From Hybos culiciformis (lineage: Eukaryota > Arthropoda > Insecta > Diptera > Hybotidae): a stretch of DNA of 64,000 nucleotides. The notes under the pieces are model-generated. The model searched no databases and had not been told where the DNA came from. It was given only the letters and a program-made list of their open reading frames with translations. The DNA lies in the NCBI GenBank assembly GCA_964007475.1, contig OZ023273.1:86818930-86882929 (forward strand), given 5' to 3'. Positions 1 through 11,739 of the stretch are shown in pieces (the first letter of the stretch is position 1; every line of letters starts with the position of its first letter). The position numbers were made by a program, and so were the translations under genes.

Positions 1-1
1 A

Positions 2-858
2 ATTACTTTTAGTTCTATAATACTAAATAGTGATGTTCAAATTTATGCAGATGATATGAAGATTTTTAAAATGATTAAATCAATTCATGACGCAACTCTC
101 CTGCAGGAAGATTTAGATCGTTTTTTTCGCTGGTGCAAGTCGAACAATCTCTTACTCAATATTGATAAATGTGCTTATATGACTTTTACTCGCAGACATA
201 ATCCTATTAATCACATTTACTCCTTTAATAATGAAGTACTTAACAAAACTACTTTCTTCAAGGACTTAGGGGTCTGTTTTGACGAGAAATTGTCTTTTAC
301 GTTACACTATGATAATATCGTAAATAAGACTAACTCCATGCTAGGTTTCATAAAAAGGTGGTCCCGCGAATTTAACGACCCGTACATTCTTAAAGCACTC
401 TATACTACTATCGTGCGCCCAAATATTGAATACGCCAGCCAAGTGTGGTCACCCTATTACAACATTCACATTGACCGTATTGAATCAATCCAAAAAAATT
501 TTTTAAGATTCGCTCTTCGGCATCTTCCCGGGTCTGATCCTTTAATTTTACCACCTTACGAGAATAAATTAAAACTGATCAAATTAGTGTCCCTAAAAAA
601 AGACGAGAAGTAGGCGATGTTATTTTCGTAACTCAAGTAGTTAACGAAAACATAGATTCTTCTTACATTCTTCAAAGAATACAATTTCGTTCAGATCCTC
701 GTCTTCGCTCTGTTGAGCTTTTTTCCGTAAAATTCCACAGAACAAATTATGGACAAAATGAACCTATCAACAGAATGCTCACTACAGGAAACAAATACAA
801 ACACTTAATTGATTTTTCTGTAACAAAACAAAACCTCAAACATAGTCTTTTAGGTTAG
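2..858 (+). pseudogene. non-LTR retrotransposon reverse transcriptase, C-terminal part, frameshifted
   Basis: This is the 3' end of the reverse-transcriptase ORF of a non-LTR element that enters from the left edge of the window. The catalytic motif YADD is at 44-55. It is followed by the thumb and C-terminal region typical of the Jockey/CR1/Daphne group (VRPNIEYASQVWSP at about residues 120-133 of the visible part, then a QKNFLRFALR helix). The frame breaks in a run of seven A at 595-601: the first frame stops at 613, and the conserved tail (RREVGDVIF onward) continues in another frame to the stop at 856-858. A one-base loss in the homopolymer explains it, either in the genome or as a sequencing error. 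No RNase H domain is seen. The product would be the target-primed reverse transcriptase. Family assignment within the non-LTR groups is by eye only. Confidence 0.85.
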
Positions 859-1013
859 TAATTACATGTATATATGTATGTATTTAAGTTAATTATTTTT
901 CAAAAATTTTACTATCTATTTTTCAAAAATTTTACTATGTATTTTTTTTAGTTTAATTTTAAATTTTTCCAATGTAAAAAGTTTGAGCTAAACTATAAAT
1001 AAATAAATAAATA
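859..1013 (+). repeat. 3' UTR and A-rich tail of the non-LTR element
   Basis: An AT-rich trailer follows the broken ORF. It contains a 25-bp direct repeat (around 897-945, TTTTTCAAAAATTTTACTAT twice) and ends in a short TAAATAAATAAATAAATA tract (about 994-1013). Such a simple tail is what target-primed reverse transcription leaves, and I take it as the element's 3' end. The target-site duplication cannot be tested because the 5' end lies outside the window. Confidence 0.6.
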
Positions 1014-1174
1014 GTTATTTTTAATTTTATAGTAGGGTAATTTTTAGCCGATTTTCCATCTAAAATGAATATTAAACGAACTATATGTTTTCACTTTTTG
1101 TCCGTCCGCCAGTCCGGCCGCCAGTAATCGGCCAAACAGTAAGTACCGTAGTGTCACAAATAAGCATTGAGGTG

Positions 1175-1209
1175 GATGAGTTATATCATTCCAAAGGATA
1201 TAACTCATC
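1175..1209. repeat. small hairpin (13-nt arms)
   Basis: GATGAGTTATATC (1175-1187) pairs with GATATAACTCATC (1197-1209) around a 9-nt loop. Further imperfect copies of the GGATGAGTTA motif follow up to the gap at 1282, so this is probably the edge of a repeat that continues into the unread bases. Confidence 0.55.
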
Positions 1210-1281
1210 GGCCAATTTTCGGATGAGTTAAAATGGATATAACTTATCCAAAATCGACCGATGAGTTAAGTACCGATGAAG

Positions 1282-1481
1282 NNNNNNNNNNNNNNNNNNN
1301 NNNNNNNNNNNNNNNNNNNNNNNNNNNNNNNNNNNNNNNNNNNNNNNNNNNNNNNNNNNNNNNNNNNNNNNNNNNNNNNNNNNNNNNNNNNNNNNNNNNN
1401 NNNNNNNNNNNNNNNNNNNNNNNNNNNNNNNNNNNNNNNNNNNNNNNNNNNNNNNNNNNNNNNNNNNNNNNNNNNNNNNNN
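1282..1481. other. assembly gap of 200 N
   Basis: Exactly 200 undetermined bases, probably a fixed-size scaffold gap, so true distance and content are unknown. The preceding inverted repeats may have caused the break. Confidence 0.99.
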
Positions 1482-1725
1482 TAATTGAATCAATTCCACA
1501 TATTCACATTATACCGTATCTGCACTTGTCTACAAAGGTTTATTCCTAAGGCCACCTTAACGAAACCCGTACACACTCTATTTTTTGACACTTAAAAAAA
1601 AAAAGATGTGTAAACAAACTCTTTTTTATCCTGTTTATTTTTAAATTTGTATTGCCAACCGTTTGACAAAAAGAAAAAAGGCAGAAAAAAAGCAAGGAAA
1701 AGGCAGAAAAGTTGGCAACTATAAT

Positions 1726-1786
1726 GTCTGCAAACTGACCTTTTTTGTCTGCAAACTAACTTTTTTGTCTGCAAACTGGCCTTTTA
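1726..1786 (+). repeat. tandem repeat, about 20 bp x 3
   Basis: The motif TTTTTTGTCTGCAAACTRRC recurs starting at about 1726, 1747 and 1767. A related inverted form (AGGTCAGTTT and similar) follows at about 1840-1880, so this may be the remains of a foldback element. Confidence 0.55.
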
Positions 1787-2256
1787 CTCAAAGGTTAGTT
1801 ATTTTTTTTCCTTTTTTGTATGAGAAAGGCCTGTTCACAGATCAGTTTACAGGTCAGTTCCGCTCTAAGGTCAGTTTTAAGGTCCAAGTGCAAATAAGGT
1901 ATTAGACTTATTAAAATTCAGAGTCTGTTTAATTGATTTTTCAATCGAACAAAGATTGATTAAGACTCTTGATAGCAGTTTGAATTGATCTGCTGTTCTG
2001 TTTTATAAAACCGACCCGTCGACAATGACAAGTTCCTTCATGTAATTTTAAAAGGTGAAATTACATTTTTCGCATTTTATCGGTTGTTTAGATTTAGTTA
2101 TTAAATGTTTTGAAATATATTTATTATAATTATGTAATTTATAATGTATACCTATACCAATTACATTTAATTTGGTCTACTATTAGTTATAAATTAAAAT
2201 TACTAAAGTACTGCGTTTTATTTGGAACTTTCATTGGACAGTATTGCTCATGCAAT

Positions 2257-2632
2257 CAGACTCAGATGCCGTCAATCCAGCCGTTCTACAGTCGTGCCCG
2301 TTTTTGAATCATTTTAACTCAAATTTCGAAACAATTTTTTATTAAAAACCTTCCGACTGTTTCATACTTTAAAATGGAACATAAATTTTTAGAATCGGTA
2401 CTAAAGTACTAAACATTTCTTCAGAACTTTTTTTACAATTTTTTTTTTTTTTTTTTTTATTTCTGGAGAGATTTTTAGTACTTAATCTGAAACCGATTCT
2501 AAAAATGTATGTACTATTTTAAAGTATGAAACAGTCCAAAGTTTTTGAATGAAAAATTGTTTCAAAATGTGATTTAAAATGATCCAAAATAGTGCACGAG
2601 TGTGAACGCCTGGGTTGACGGCGTCTGAGTCT
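2257..2632. mobile_element. long-TIR MITE, family M1 copy 1
   Basis: The two halves form an imperfect inverted repeat running almost the whole length. It opens with CAGACTCAGATGCCGTCA and closes with TGACGGCGTCTGAGTCT, and the centre is a T-rich spacer at about 2435-2460. A second copy of the same family is at 16376-16705. Nine-base flanks (TCATGCAAT on the left, ACATGTAAT on the right) match at 7 of 9, which suggests a decayed 9-bp target-site duplication. There is no coding capacity, so it would be mobilised in trans. Confidence 0.8.
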
Positions 2633-2969
2633 ACATGTAATTCTACATTATTGTTCATACTATTAAAAAAAAATGTGTAAAAAGATTTTTTAACTGCGGA
2701 TAGGGTTATCACTACAATTGAAAGTAAAGTTTTTCCACCTGTTATTTTTATTTCATTGATTGCACTGTTGTGTAATTTTAAAATATTGAAAGAGATTTAT
2801 GTTAGTTAATAGTCTTACATAAATTTCTACGGATTCATGTTATTTACATTCTTTCCTACCATCCACAGATCAAATGTTGAACTACCTACATTATGTTTAC
2901 CTTTAAGGTAAACTGACCATTTTTGTCCTCATAAAATTCACTTTATTTTATTTGATCTAGTTTATTTAA

Positions 2970-3116
2970 GGGAGAGACTACAGTTACGGCAACTCTTTTT
3001 TTTTAGAGTTACGGCAACCGTAATCCTGTTGAAAATTGTCTAAAGTTACGGCAAACGTAACTCTTTTTTTTTTTGAGAGTTACGGCAAATGTTGAGAGTT
3101 ACGGCAAAAGTTGAAA
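2970..3116. repeat. left terminal array of F1
   Basis: Short units of GTTACGGCAA(C/A)CGTAA are separated by T-tracts (about 2983, 3005, 3042, 3078 and 3099). The array decays directly into the Piwi reading frame, so the first codons of the open frame beginning at 3089 are transposon-derived. Confidence 0.8.
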
Positions 3117-3930
3117 AAAATAATTCCCGATCAATTATTACAAAACTGGTCATTCAAATGAATGCAAAATTAAATGGTACACCTTGGAAAATTTCACTAC
3201 CATCAGAATTGATGTGTATTGGTTTTGATGTGTGTCATTCAACAAATGACCGGACAAAATCTTATGGTGCTATGGTTGCTACCATGGACCAAAATAAAAG
3301 TGGAAAATATTTCAGTCAAGTTTCCGAACATGAAAAAGGAGAGGAATTATCCAATGATATTCAAATAAGCGCTTTACTAGCGTTAAATGAATCAATGAGT
3401 TTGCATGGTACACTCCCCAGACTTATTGAATTTTATAGAGATGGCGTTGTTGAGGGGCAACTTCATACGGTTTTTAATTGTGAAGTAAAAACACTTCGAA
3501 ATGCTTTAAATGCAAAAAAACACTTCGAAATGCTTTAAATGCTAAATGCGCATTTGCTTTTGTGGTTGTTTCAAAAAAAATAATACAAAGAATTTTTACC
3601 ACATCAGGGTATAATACTCCGGAAGGTACTATTGTTGATTATGTCATTACAATGCCAGAGCGTTGTGATTTTTATTTAATATCTCAAAATTGTACCAAGG
3701 TAACTGCTTCACCAACAAATTATAATGTGCTATATAACAGTTTAAATATACCAATTGGTAAATTGCAAATTTTGACAAATCAATTATGTCATTTATATTA
3801 TAATTGGGAAGGACCAATTAGAGTACCGTCAGTTTGTCAATATGCACATAAGTTAGCTTTTTTGGTTGGTCAAACATTACAAAAAATACCTCCTTTAAGT
3901 GTATTGGAAAAATCTTTATATTTTATTTAA
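3089..3930 (+). pseudogene. Piwi-clade Argonaute, C-terminal PIWI domain, broken by a 29-bp duplication
   Basis: The encoded protein matches the last roughly 270 residues of Piwi/Aubergine-type Argonautes, the piRNA-guided endonucleases of the germline. Visible landmarks are the first catalytic Asp in GFDVCHS, the likely glutamate finger in GEELS, the second Asp in FYRDG, the His in QYAHKLAFLV, and the conserved C-terminus (LYFI before the stop at 3928-3930). The MID, PAZ and N domains are absent. No intron interrupts 840 bp. The frame shifts at about 3515-3540 because a 29-bp stretch is duplicated; the first part stops at 3538 and the rest continues in another frame to 3930. Homology starts at about 3110 and abuts the F1 terminal array, so the apparent N-terminus is not native. 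An AATAAA lies at about 3999. It may be a captured retrocopy or a gene fragment trapped by the element. No full-length activity is possible as it stands. Confidence 0.88.
3487..3540 (+). repeat. 29-bp tandem duplication inside the Piwi fragment
   Basis: The stretch CACTTCGAAATGCTTTAAAT occurs at 3492 and again at 3521, an offset of 29 bases. Because 29 is not a multiple of three, it shifts the reading frame and introduces the stop at 3536-3538. The rest of the domain lines up well with Piwi proteins, so this looks like a recent, single disabling change. Confidence 0.85.
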
Positions 3931-6900
3931 CAAAAAAATCAAATAAGTATTCTTCAATGTGACAAAATTTCGAATTTTTTAATATATAATATTGTACTAA
4001 TAAAAAACGCAAAAAGTGTTGATCTGGATTTATTATTATTATTACAGATGGCGAACCCATTTTTAATTAAGTATATTTTTAATTTAATAGTTTTTTATTT
4101 CGGAAAATCGGAAAAAATAGTTTATAAATTACAATGACTAAAAAATAAAAATAGTGATGAGAAAAATAAATTCGATTCGAAAAATAGTTAATGAAAACTA
4201 CACTATCATTTTAAACTAAATTAATTTTGTTTTTGTAATTTTTTTCCCTGAATTCGATTCTTTTCAAATAGATTAAGTATCTGTTCCTTTTTGAAATTTT
4301 TAGAAGCCAAAAATGTTCTATTCTATTTACTTACATTGAAGCTAATTTATTAATATGTACTTCCATCCAAAGTATAACTACTAAGGTTTATGTTATATGC
4401 ATATATGCATAACGGAGCTGGAAATCATGTCAACCGATTATATAAAATTTACTTAATAGACTAGCAAAATAATAAATAAGTATTTGAATCAAATTAATAC
4501 GGAAGCCTGCTGTTTTTGCACAAAGGAAGCCTGATGTTTTTGCACAAAGGAAGCCTGCTATTTTTGCAATAAGCGATTTAACAAACTTCGCTTTCGCCTG
4601 CACTTTTTTCTTCCACATAAAAATAAAAAAATTCAGTTTCTGTTCACTAATAGAAAGTATTCTTAAATGCAAAATGGAATATGGATTTCAACGTTAGGAT
4701 TTAATTTTTTTTTAATATATCTATGATTGCACTCTTTCGATACCTAAACCATTTTTAATAATTTCGATCAGTTAAAAATTCATTTTTGTTGGCAAACAGA
4801 TTAAAACAAGATAACAGAATTAGGAATTCACCAAAAATTACACAAATAAAATAAATTGAATAATTTTAGAAAATAAACAAGTGGAAAAAAACAAGTCGAC
4901 CTAAAAGTATATGTGTTGAGACCATTCAATTAAAACAACCTATTATACTTATACCTACTTACTAACTAATTTGAAAATTTAATTTTTATTAAAAATTAAA
5001 TATTTAATTATTATTATTATTATCCATTCCCAATTGATTACTCATTCTTTAAGCGCGAATGTTCAAAAGGAATTAAAGTTAAAAATACTTACATGTATTA
5101 TATACATATGAATATATTTATATCTATATTTGATATTCTCAGACAAAATGGACAGACGTACATAGTGTTGTTATTAATTTGCTTTTAACCAATCACAAAA
5201 ATATGTTTTTTTAATATGTCTTTAAAAGTCTATATATCTAAATCTTTTACCCGGTTTTACCCAAGTTTTTCGTAAAGAAAGCAAATACCAAAAAATTATT
5301 GAATGTATTCATTTTAACTTATTTTTTTAAGAAAACATTCGCTCAAAAGAAAATTACATTAAATTTCTAATTAATTATACTTAGGTAATTATCTAATTTA
5401 ATTTTATCTTGTTCTTCTGGTTTTCTAAATTTTTTTTTCTGATTAATCAAAATAAATTTCCAAAAACTAAAAAATATTAATAAAATTATTAGAACATGAA
5501 ACTTTTATAACTTGGTAAGTACTTAGATAAGTGTTCTTCATTTGCAAAGTTTTACGCACTTTTGGTTTCATTTGAAAAGGAGAGAACCGAAGAGAAAGTT
5601 TACTTAAAGTTAATTTTGGAACTTTTATTTTTATACTTATTAAAGTATTGAATATTTTAATTTTATTTAACTTAAGCAAATAAATACAAAATTAATTAAG
5701 TAGTTATAAGAAAATTAAGAAAATAAAGAAATAACGATTTGCAGCACATTAAGTTACATTCGTGAATAATTTAACTGAATCGGCAATAATTTTTCTCAGA
5801 AGAGTATTAAAGTGGTATCGTATTTCTGAGTTATGTATTTATTAAAACATATAGTTTTATTGTAAGAACAAAAAAATAGTTCATTTCTTCTTTGTAATTT
5901 TTAAATTTCAAAAAAAAAAAATTTTAATTTCTTTATCGTCGATGTCGTATTTTAACAAATTAAATATACTTAGTTATTATAATAACTAAAATACGATATA
6001 AGAAAGAAGGCATCAGTCATTATTCCAAAATTGGAAAAACAACTTTAGTTAATAAAAAATCTTAAGATTAATTTTTCTTTAAAAAATTTAATTTTCTAAG
6101 AATTTTAATTTCATTAAGAATGAACGAAAAAGTTCTTTATGGGTAAATTCCTCGGTAAATACTTAAGAATTTTATTCTATTCTCAAAATAATGTCTACCA
6201 CGGTGCCTACTCACTTTATTAAATGTTTATTCAATTCAAAATTTTTTTTTAATTTTTTTTTTTTTTAATTCTTATATCAAAACAAATTAACTATTTTTAT
6301 GTTGCGTTGCTCAACAGCTGGTTAACGTATTCTCGCGAAAAGCCACAAGGAGGCATTTGAGGATGATTTTAAACTGTTCTGTTTACTCAGAATTATTTGA
6401 GATAAAAATCTAATTTTGGATAATTTTTATACTCGAAAGTTACCTAGTTGAAATGCAGAAAGTAAGTCAGTAGTGGTTAGTTTTTTTTTAACGGAATCTT
6501 CCCTCAACAATGCCGTATTATAGTAACATTGAAACATATAATTTCCAATAAAATAGATTTAAAAAATGAGCTGTATGGTGTTAATATACCTGAAAAGTTG
6601 CTAAACTAAACAACAACCAATGTCGATAAAGTAATGATTGTTGAATATCAAAAGAATGAAGTTATCGCAAAAGGTTTGAGAGGATGAAAAATTCTTAAAA
6701 TATGAGCTGATGGAACAATTAACTATCATAAAAACATAAAACGATATTTTAATTACTTAAAAAATGAAAACATTTAGTGCTAACATAATTATAGGTACCT
6801 ATATACTAGTTACAGATGTCAAGTTAAATAGTACGTAAAATACATAGTTAGGTATTATCGAGGGCTTTATAATTTGTATGTTTTATTACTATATCATACA

Positions 6901-7364
6901 TATATAGAGGAACTTATGAAGTACCTAGTAGTTTTTCCGAAGGTAAAATTCTTGTATAAGAAAAAAATGCCTAGGTGGGTAGGTAGTAAGTACCTACTTA
7001 AATTTAAGACAAAAAAAAAGTAAGTTTTGTTATGAACTTAAAATTAATGATGAATAATGAAAACTAGTTAAACATGTAAGTTTAATCAAAATTTTAATAA
7101 CATAAAATATCCAAAAACAACAACGACAATTCAACCTTGCTACATGTTCCCCCATTCCCCCATGTTGTATGTATATATTTTAAATACATTTTATACATTT
7201 TGGTTAGCTATATACAATTTATATACCTATATATCTAATATTTCAAAACCAAAACAAACAATAAACAAACAAAAACAAAACTTTTTTTTTTTTGGTTTTT
7301 ACCTTATGAAATTTTCTTTAAGTTTAGTCTTTCTAAAAAATATTAATTTAATGTTTTTCAATTT
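3931..7364. other. AT-rich interior of F1 without recognisable genes
   Basis: After the Piwi fragment come a polyadenylation-like AATAAA (about 3999) and a 24-bp x 3 tandem repeat (4501-4572). The rest is roughly 2.8 kb of low-complexity AT-rich sequence with no open frame I can assign. A stretch at about 6620-6775 reads as a short protein only if several stops are ignored, and I do not call it. Confidence 0.6.
4501..4572. repeat. 24-bp tandem repeat, 3 copies
   Basis: GGAAGCCTG begins at 4501, 4525 and 4549, each followed by a TGTTTTTGCACAAA-like block. The period is eight codons, so it creates an artificial repeated peptide on the minus strand; I do not regard that as a gene. Confidence 0.75.
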
Positions 7365-7372
7365 TTAATTTA

Positions 7373-7827
7373 GGCTAAAGTGCCGTTTCCTGGAACCTCT
7401 TAGAATGGGCTGAAACTTGGAGGGGGGAGGTAGAGGCGGTTCCCAAACTTCCAAAACTGAAATCAGTTCTTGGGGCAAAGGCCCCGTTTCGGAGATAGGG
7501 CCCTCCAAAGTTTTCATACTTTTTGTATGGGCAATTTTTTTTTTTGCTCGATTTGCCACATTTTTTTGTAGAGTGTAGGGGGTGCCCCTAAACAAGAGGG
7601 GGTGGGGGGCGGCGGACGGGCTGTCTGGTGGTTGGTCAGTGGGATTTGCGGCTGGCAAAAATAAAATTTCCCATACAAAAATGTATGAAAACTTTGGAGG
7701 GCCCTATCTCCGAAACGGGGCCTTTGCCCCAAGAACTGATTTCAGTTTTGGGAGTTTGGGCACCGCATCTACCCCCCCTCCAAGTTTCAGCCCATTCTGA
7801 GAGGTTCAAGGAAACGGCACTATCGCC
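7373..7827. mobile_element. nonautonomous long-TIR element, family T1, TSD TTAATTTA
   Basis: The termini GGCTAAAGTGCCGTTTCC and GGAAACGGCACTATCGCC are inverted repeats that extend about 130 bp inward (GGGCTGAAACTTGGAGGGG and so on). A perfect 8-bp duplication TTAATTTA flanks it (7365-7372, 7828-7835). The centre carries a GC-rich block (GGGGTGGGGGGCGGCGG), unusual in this AT-rich window. Eight-base duplications fit hAT, P or Merlin elements; the GG termini slightly favour Merlin, but that is a guess. A relative sits at 50500-50821. The frames inside are repeat shadows. Confidence 0.88.
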
Positions 7828-8410
7828 TTAATTTATTCTAAATTTTTTAAAATCATTAATTTTTTTTTCTTTAATTTGATAATTTTTTTTTTTTAATGGA
7901 ATTTTCTTTTAGCACCAACCGGTCTAGTATAAAATACAAAATTGTTGTTTTTTTAAGGAATTCTTATTAAAAAAAAAATACACTTTTCGGCTGTATTTAT
8001 TTACAAAAAAAAAAAAAAAATAAAACTTCATCACACCACAATCACAATTTATTGAAAAAATAAATTTAATTATTTTTATAACAGAAATATTAAGATATTT
8101 TTTTTTTTAAATATTCAAAATTTTAAAAAAAACCTCTATCATTAAAAAATTTTAGAATAAAAAATCAAATCGTACTAATAAACTTGCTCTGTGAGGGAGG
8201 AGAACAGCAGAGCCGACCGATATCTTTTGTTCCTATTTTTATTTTTAATTCGAATAAAATATGGGGAGCAAAATTTCTAATTTTTTCCGCTTATTCGCCT
8301 TCTAACGGAAACAGAGAAAAGTAACATCAAAAATGACATTTATTGTTCTTGTTTATATGTACATATTCTATGTTCTATCTTTTGTTTTGTTTACTTTTTG
8401 TATATTTTTT

Positions 8411-9119
8411 GGGAGCGTCTACAGTTACGGCAAACGTAACTCTTTTTTTTTTTTTGAGAGTTACGGCAACCGTAATCCTGTTCAAAATTGACTAAAGTTA
8501 CGGCAAAAGTAACTCTTTTTTTATTTTTAGAGTTACGGCAACCGTAATCCTGTTGAAAATTGACTAAAGTTACGGCAAACGTAACTCTTTTTTTATTTTT
8601 TGAGTTACGGCAACCGTAATCCTGTTGAAAATTGTTTAAAGTTACGGCAAACGTAACTCTTTTTTTTTTTTTGAGAGTTACGGCAACCGTAATCCTGTAG
8701 AAAATTGTCTAAAGTTACGGCGGACGTAACTTTTTTTTTTTTTTTAGTGATTATGGGAAAGTTTTTTTTGAGCATTATGACTTTTTTTTTAAATAAAAAG
8801 TTGTTATGCTGAATGGGGGACGGCCGCCGCCTCCCCCAAACCCCCTAGGGCTTCTTTTTTTTTTTTTATTTTGCCTTGGGGCTTCGCGCTTTTAATTCTT
8901 TTTTTTGTATTTTTGTATAACTATGTAAGGTTTTACTATTCTTGCATTTTTTGTATGACGATGTAAGGTTTTTACTTGTCAATAACTTTCACATGTACAC
9001 ATAATTTATATTTTCTATTTTGTACACGTTTATAATTTTAATACTGTAGCCGAGAGGTAGAGTGGTAGAATGAAATGCTAAAGATCGAGATTCGAATCCC
9101 GAAGAAAGGGTTAAGACAA

Positions 9120-9150
<31 letters not shown>

Positions 9151-9367
9151 AAAAAAGAAAATTAAATAAATTTTTTTTTTTTTTTTCGAAAAAAAAAAAA
9201 AAAATTGCCGTAACTTTAAGCATTACCTAAAAGTTACGGTTGCCGTAACTTTAAAAAAAAAAATTAGTTACGTTAACCGTAACTGTTAAAAAAAAAAATA
9301 AGTTACGTTAACCGTAACTGTTAAAAAAAAAAACTAAGTTACGGTTGCCGTAACTGTAGCCACTCCC
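8411..9367. mobile_element. family F1 element, complete small copy, TSD ATATTTTTT
   Basis: The left end GGGAGCGTCTACAGTTACGG and the right end CCGTAACTGTAGCCACTCCC are the same termini as those of the 9.6-kb element that contains it. A perfect 9-bp duplication ATATTTTTT lies at 8402-8410 and 9368-9376. The left array (8423-8735) alternates GTTACGGCAACCGTAA and GTTACGGCAAACGTAAC with a unit of about 73 bp; the right array (about 9207-9367) has the inverted motif. Between them are a GC-rich patch (8815-8890) and a tRNA-like stretch (9046-9110). There is no coding capacity. Confidence 0.9.
9046..9110 (+). other. tRNA-like segment with A-box and B-box resemblance
   Basis: GTAGCCGAGAGGTAGAGTGG resembles a pol III A box, and GATTCGAATCC (about 9089-9099) is a good B box. 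A full cloverleaf does not form: the acceptor stem is missing and the T stem is imperfect. It is probably a degenerate tRNA or the head of a SINE carried inside the element, not a functional tRNA. Confidence 0.4.
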
Positions 9368-9392
9368 ATATTTTTTCCATTTTTTCCTACAT

Positions 9393-9682
9393 AGGCAGAG
9401 CCGAAGTCGATGACTTTTACCGACCACTCACTGCTAAAAAAAAATTACCAACGACCGCGACTGGAGCGACTCAAATCGGCTCCATACTAAAAACAAATAA
9501 AAAAAAAATTTTTTTTTTCACTTTATTTTTTCTAATTATTGAAAAAAATCAAAAATATAGAAAAATTTCACAGTCGATTGCAGTCGATTTTTTGGATCGA
9601 CGGCGACCAATTCATTTTTTGCCAATTTCTTCGGCGATCGTTGTGTTTGACCGACTTAGGTCAGCGACTTCGCACTCTGCTC
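9393..9682. mobile_element. foldback MITE inserted next to the F1 copy
   Basis: GGCAGAGCCGAAGTCGATGAC (starting about 9394) pairs imperfectly with GTCGCTGACTTCGGCTCTGC-like sequence read back from 9682. Subterminal GACCGAC motifs also pair. No clear target duplication is visible because the flank was rearranged by the F1 insertion. A related GCAGAGCCGACCG motif occurs alone at about 8205. Confidence 0.5.
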
Positions 9683-9689
9683 GATTTCA

Positions 9690-11520
9690 TATCAATAATA
9701 AAAAATAAATTTTTATTGTTTGGAAATCATTCAAGCGTAGTTAAAAAAAAGAAATATTTAAAAATAAAAAAATTCTAGAAAATTTTTTTTTTCGTGGAGA
9801 TTTCATATTCCTATTCTTAATATTATTCCTAATATTGTTCCAAATATTAATGAAGTTTTAGACAAACTAGGTAAATGCAACTAATTTACTGCATTAAACT
9901 AGTTGATTCCACCAAATCGAAATGCACTCAGTGAACATACCAAAAACTGCTTTCAATGTAGAAAATGGGCGCATATATATACCAACAAATATCATTACAT
10001 CAATAATCCTTAGAGGATTTAAAAAAACAACAACAATTGTTATTTGTAAAAAAATTCAAATAATTACAGAAAAAATTAACGACAAAATTATTTGTAAATT
10101 GAATGAAGATTATTGAACTAGAATTATCCTAAAAATGAAATACAAATACTTCTTAATACTACTGAAAATCAAAACACTTGAAATTTATGATTAAAATGTT
10201 GAGAAGGCTTTATTCTTCTGATGAATTATTTTTCGGATCTAATCACTATATTATTCAAAACTATTGTGATATTATTAATGTTGAACATTATCAAATTAGT
10301 AAAAACATTTGTTTTCATCATACAATTCCCATAAACCTATTCAGAAGAATTTTCCTATTAATATTTATTTCCTGTAGCCACAAAAAACTATAAAATCACA
10401 AGAAATCCTTATCTATTATTTGAAAAAAAAAAAAAACTTATTACAATACAGAGATTTACCATGTCAAAGAATTCGCTATACTTATTTCTGTAATGAAAAT
10501 AATCAACCAGAAATCAGAATCAATTAATCGGGTTGATTGAATCGATGAAATTAACAAATAATAAGCTTGACAAACTTCGGGTTTAAATACCGTTTCTCAA
10601 ATATTTAGAAATAGTTGTTTAGTTAAAGGAGATTCATCATACAAAAAGTTGTTTAGGTGTTTTAAACTTGAGTGAAATCACGTTTAATGAATATGTTCGT
10701 TCTGATTACGGGCAAAAAAAAACTAGAAAAATTATCGGTTGGGCGTTTGAATAATAAAAAAAAAAGAATTTTAATTTTGAAATAATTAATAGTAATTATA
10801 GTACTTTTTATATTTATATAATTTTAATATTTGATTAAATTTTATTCACTAATTTTTCACAAAATAAAATTTAAAAACAAAATTAATCCTGGTAAAAAAA
10901 AATTAATAGTGTGAACAGAAATTGCCAATTGAAGGATAACCTGATTTAGTTGATGAATAATTTTTCTAGTTTGTAAAACCATAGATTAAGAATACACATC
11001 TGTATTCTTAATCTATGGTAAAACATACAAAATGTGAACAAATTCCAACAAATATAATGAGCAAATAAATCCTGAAAATTAAATAATAAAAGGAAACAAG
11101 AATAAAATTTGATTGTACGAAAATACATTTTACCACATAATCTACAACGTTTTGAGATGTAGGTAGGTATACTCGGTTAGGAACACGGGACGACCAGCAA
11201 TACCATTTCTTTTTTTTAATGTATATATACGTGATATGTATTTATTTTTGTAGTTGGAATTTTGTACTGATCTTAAAATATTTTTGTAGTGTTCACTAAA
11301 AAATGTCCGTTGTATTTGTAATTTGTAAACTGCAACTGTCTAATTTTCCCAATAAAAAAGTATAAAATTAACTTTGCAGTTTAAATCTGAACTAGATACT
11401 AAAGTTTAATAAAATTAAGAATATATTTTATTTCATATATAAATTATTTAAAAATTATAAAATCAAATGTTTTAATTTGCTCTACAACTGCAACAACATA
11501 GGTATATTTTATTACAACGT
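9690..11520. other. AT-rich stretch, possible decayed coding remnant, one perfect hairpin
   Basis: I recognise no gene. Around 9920-10500 the base composition is less repetitive than its surroundings and short frames alternate, which may mean a heavily decayed ORF. At 10979-11018, CCATAGATTAAGAATACA and its exact complement form an 18-bp stem with a 4-nt loop, probably the centre of a short foldback. Confidence 0.45.
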
Positions 11521-11739
11521 TTTTATCAACTCACTTTCTTGTCTGTTTGTCTGTCCACGAAATTTTGTAATCAAATTTTAGACCATTTTCCGACAAGCTA
11601 CAGCTCTGAAACTTTAAATATAGCTCTGAATCCGATGACAATGCAATATGCTACCACTTAAATCATGATGTGAAAAGTTTGTTGTCTGTTTGTCTGCCCG
11701 CAAAATTTTGCAATCAAATTTTCACAACCAAAAGTTCGT

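Noticed and set aside
1233..1499. Open frames running through the gap
   Set aside because: They consist of undetermined bases and carry no information.
6620..6775. Frame that reads through if TGA is read as Trp, suggesting a nuclear copy of mitochondrial DNA
   Set aside because: The upstream frame is closed by TAA as well, and no mitochondrial protein is recognised.
7365..7831. Overlapping frames of 67-97 codons on both strands
   Set aside because: They are created by the inverted repeats of the T1 element, the same peptide appearing on both strands.
9038..9223. Minus-strand frame rich in Phe/Lys
   Set aside because: A translation of A/T homopolymers between the F1 arrays; no domain.
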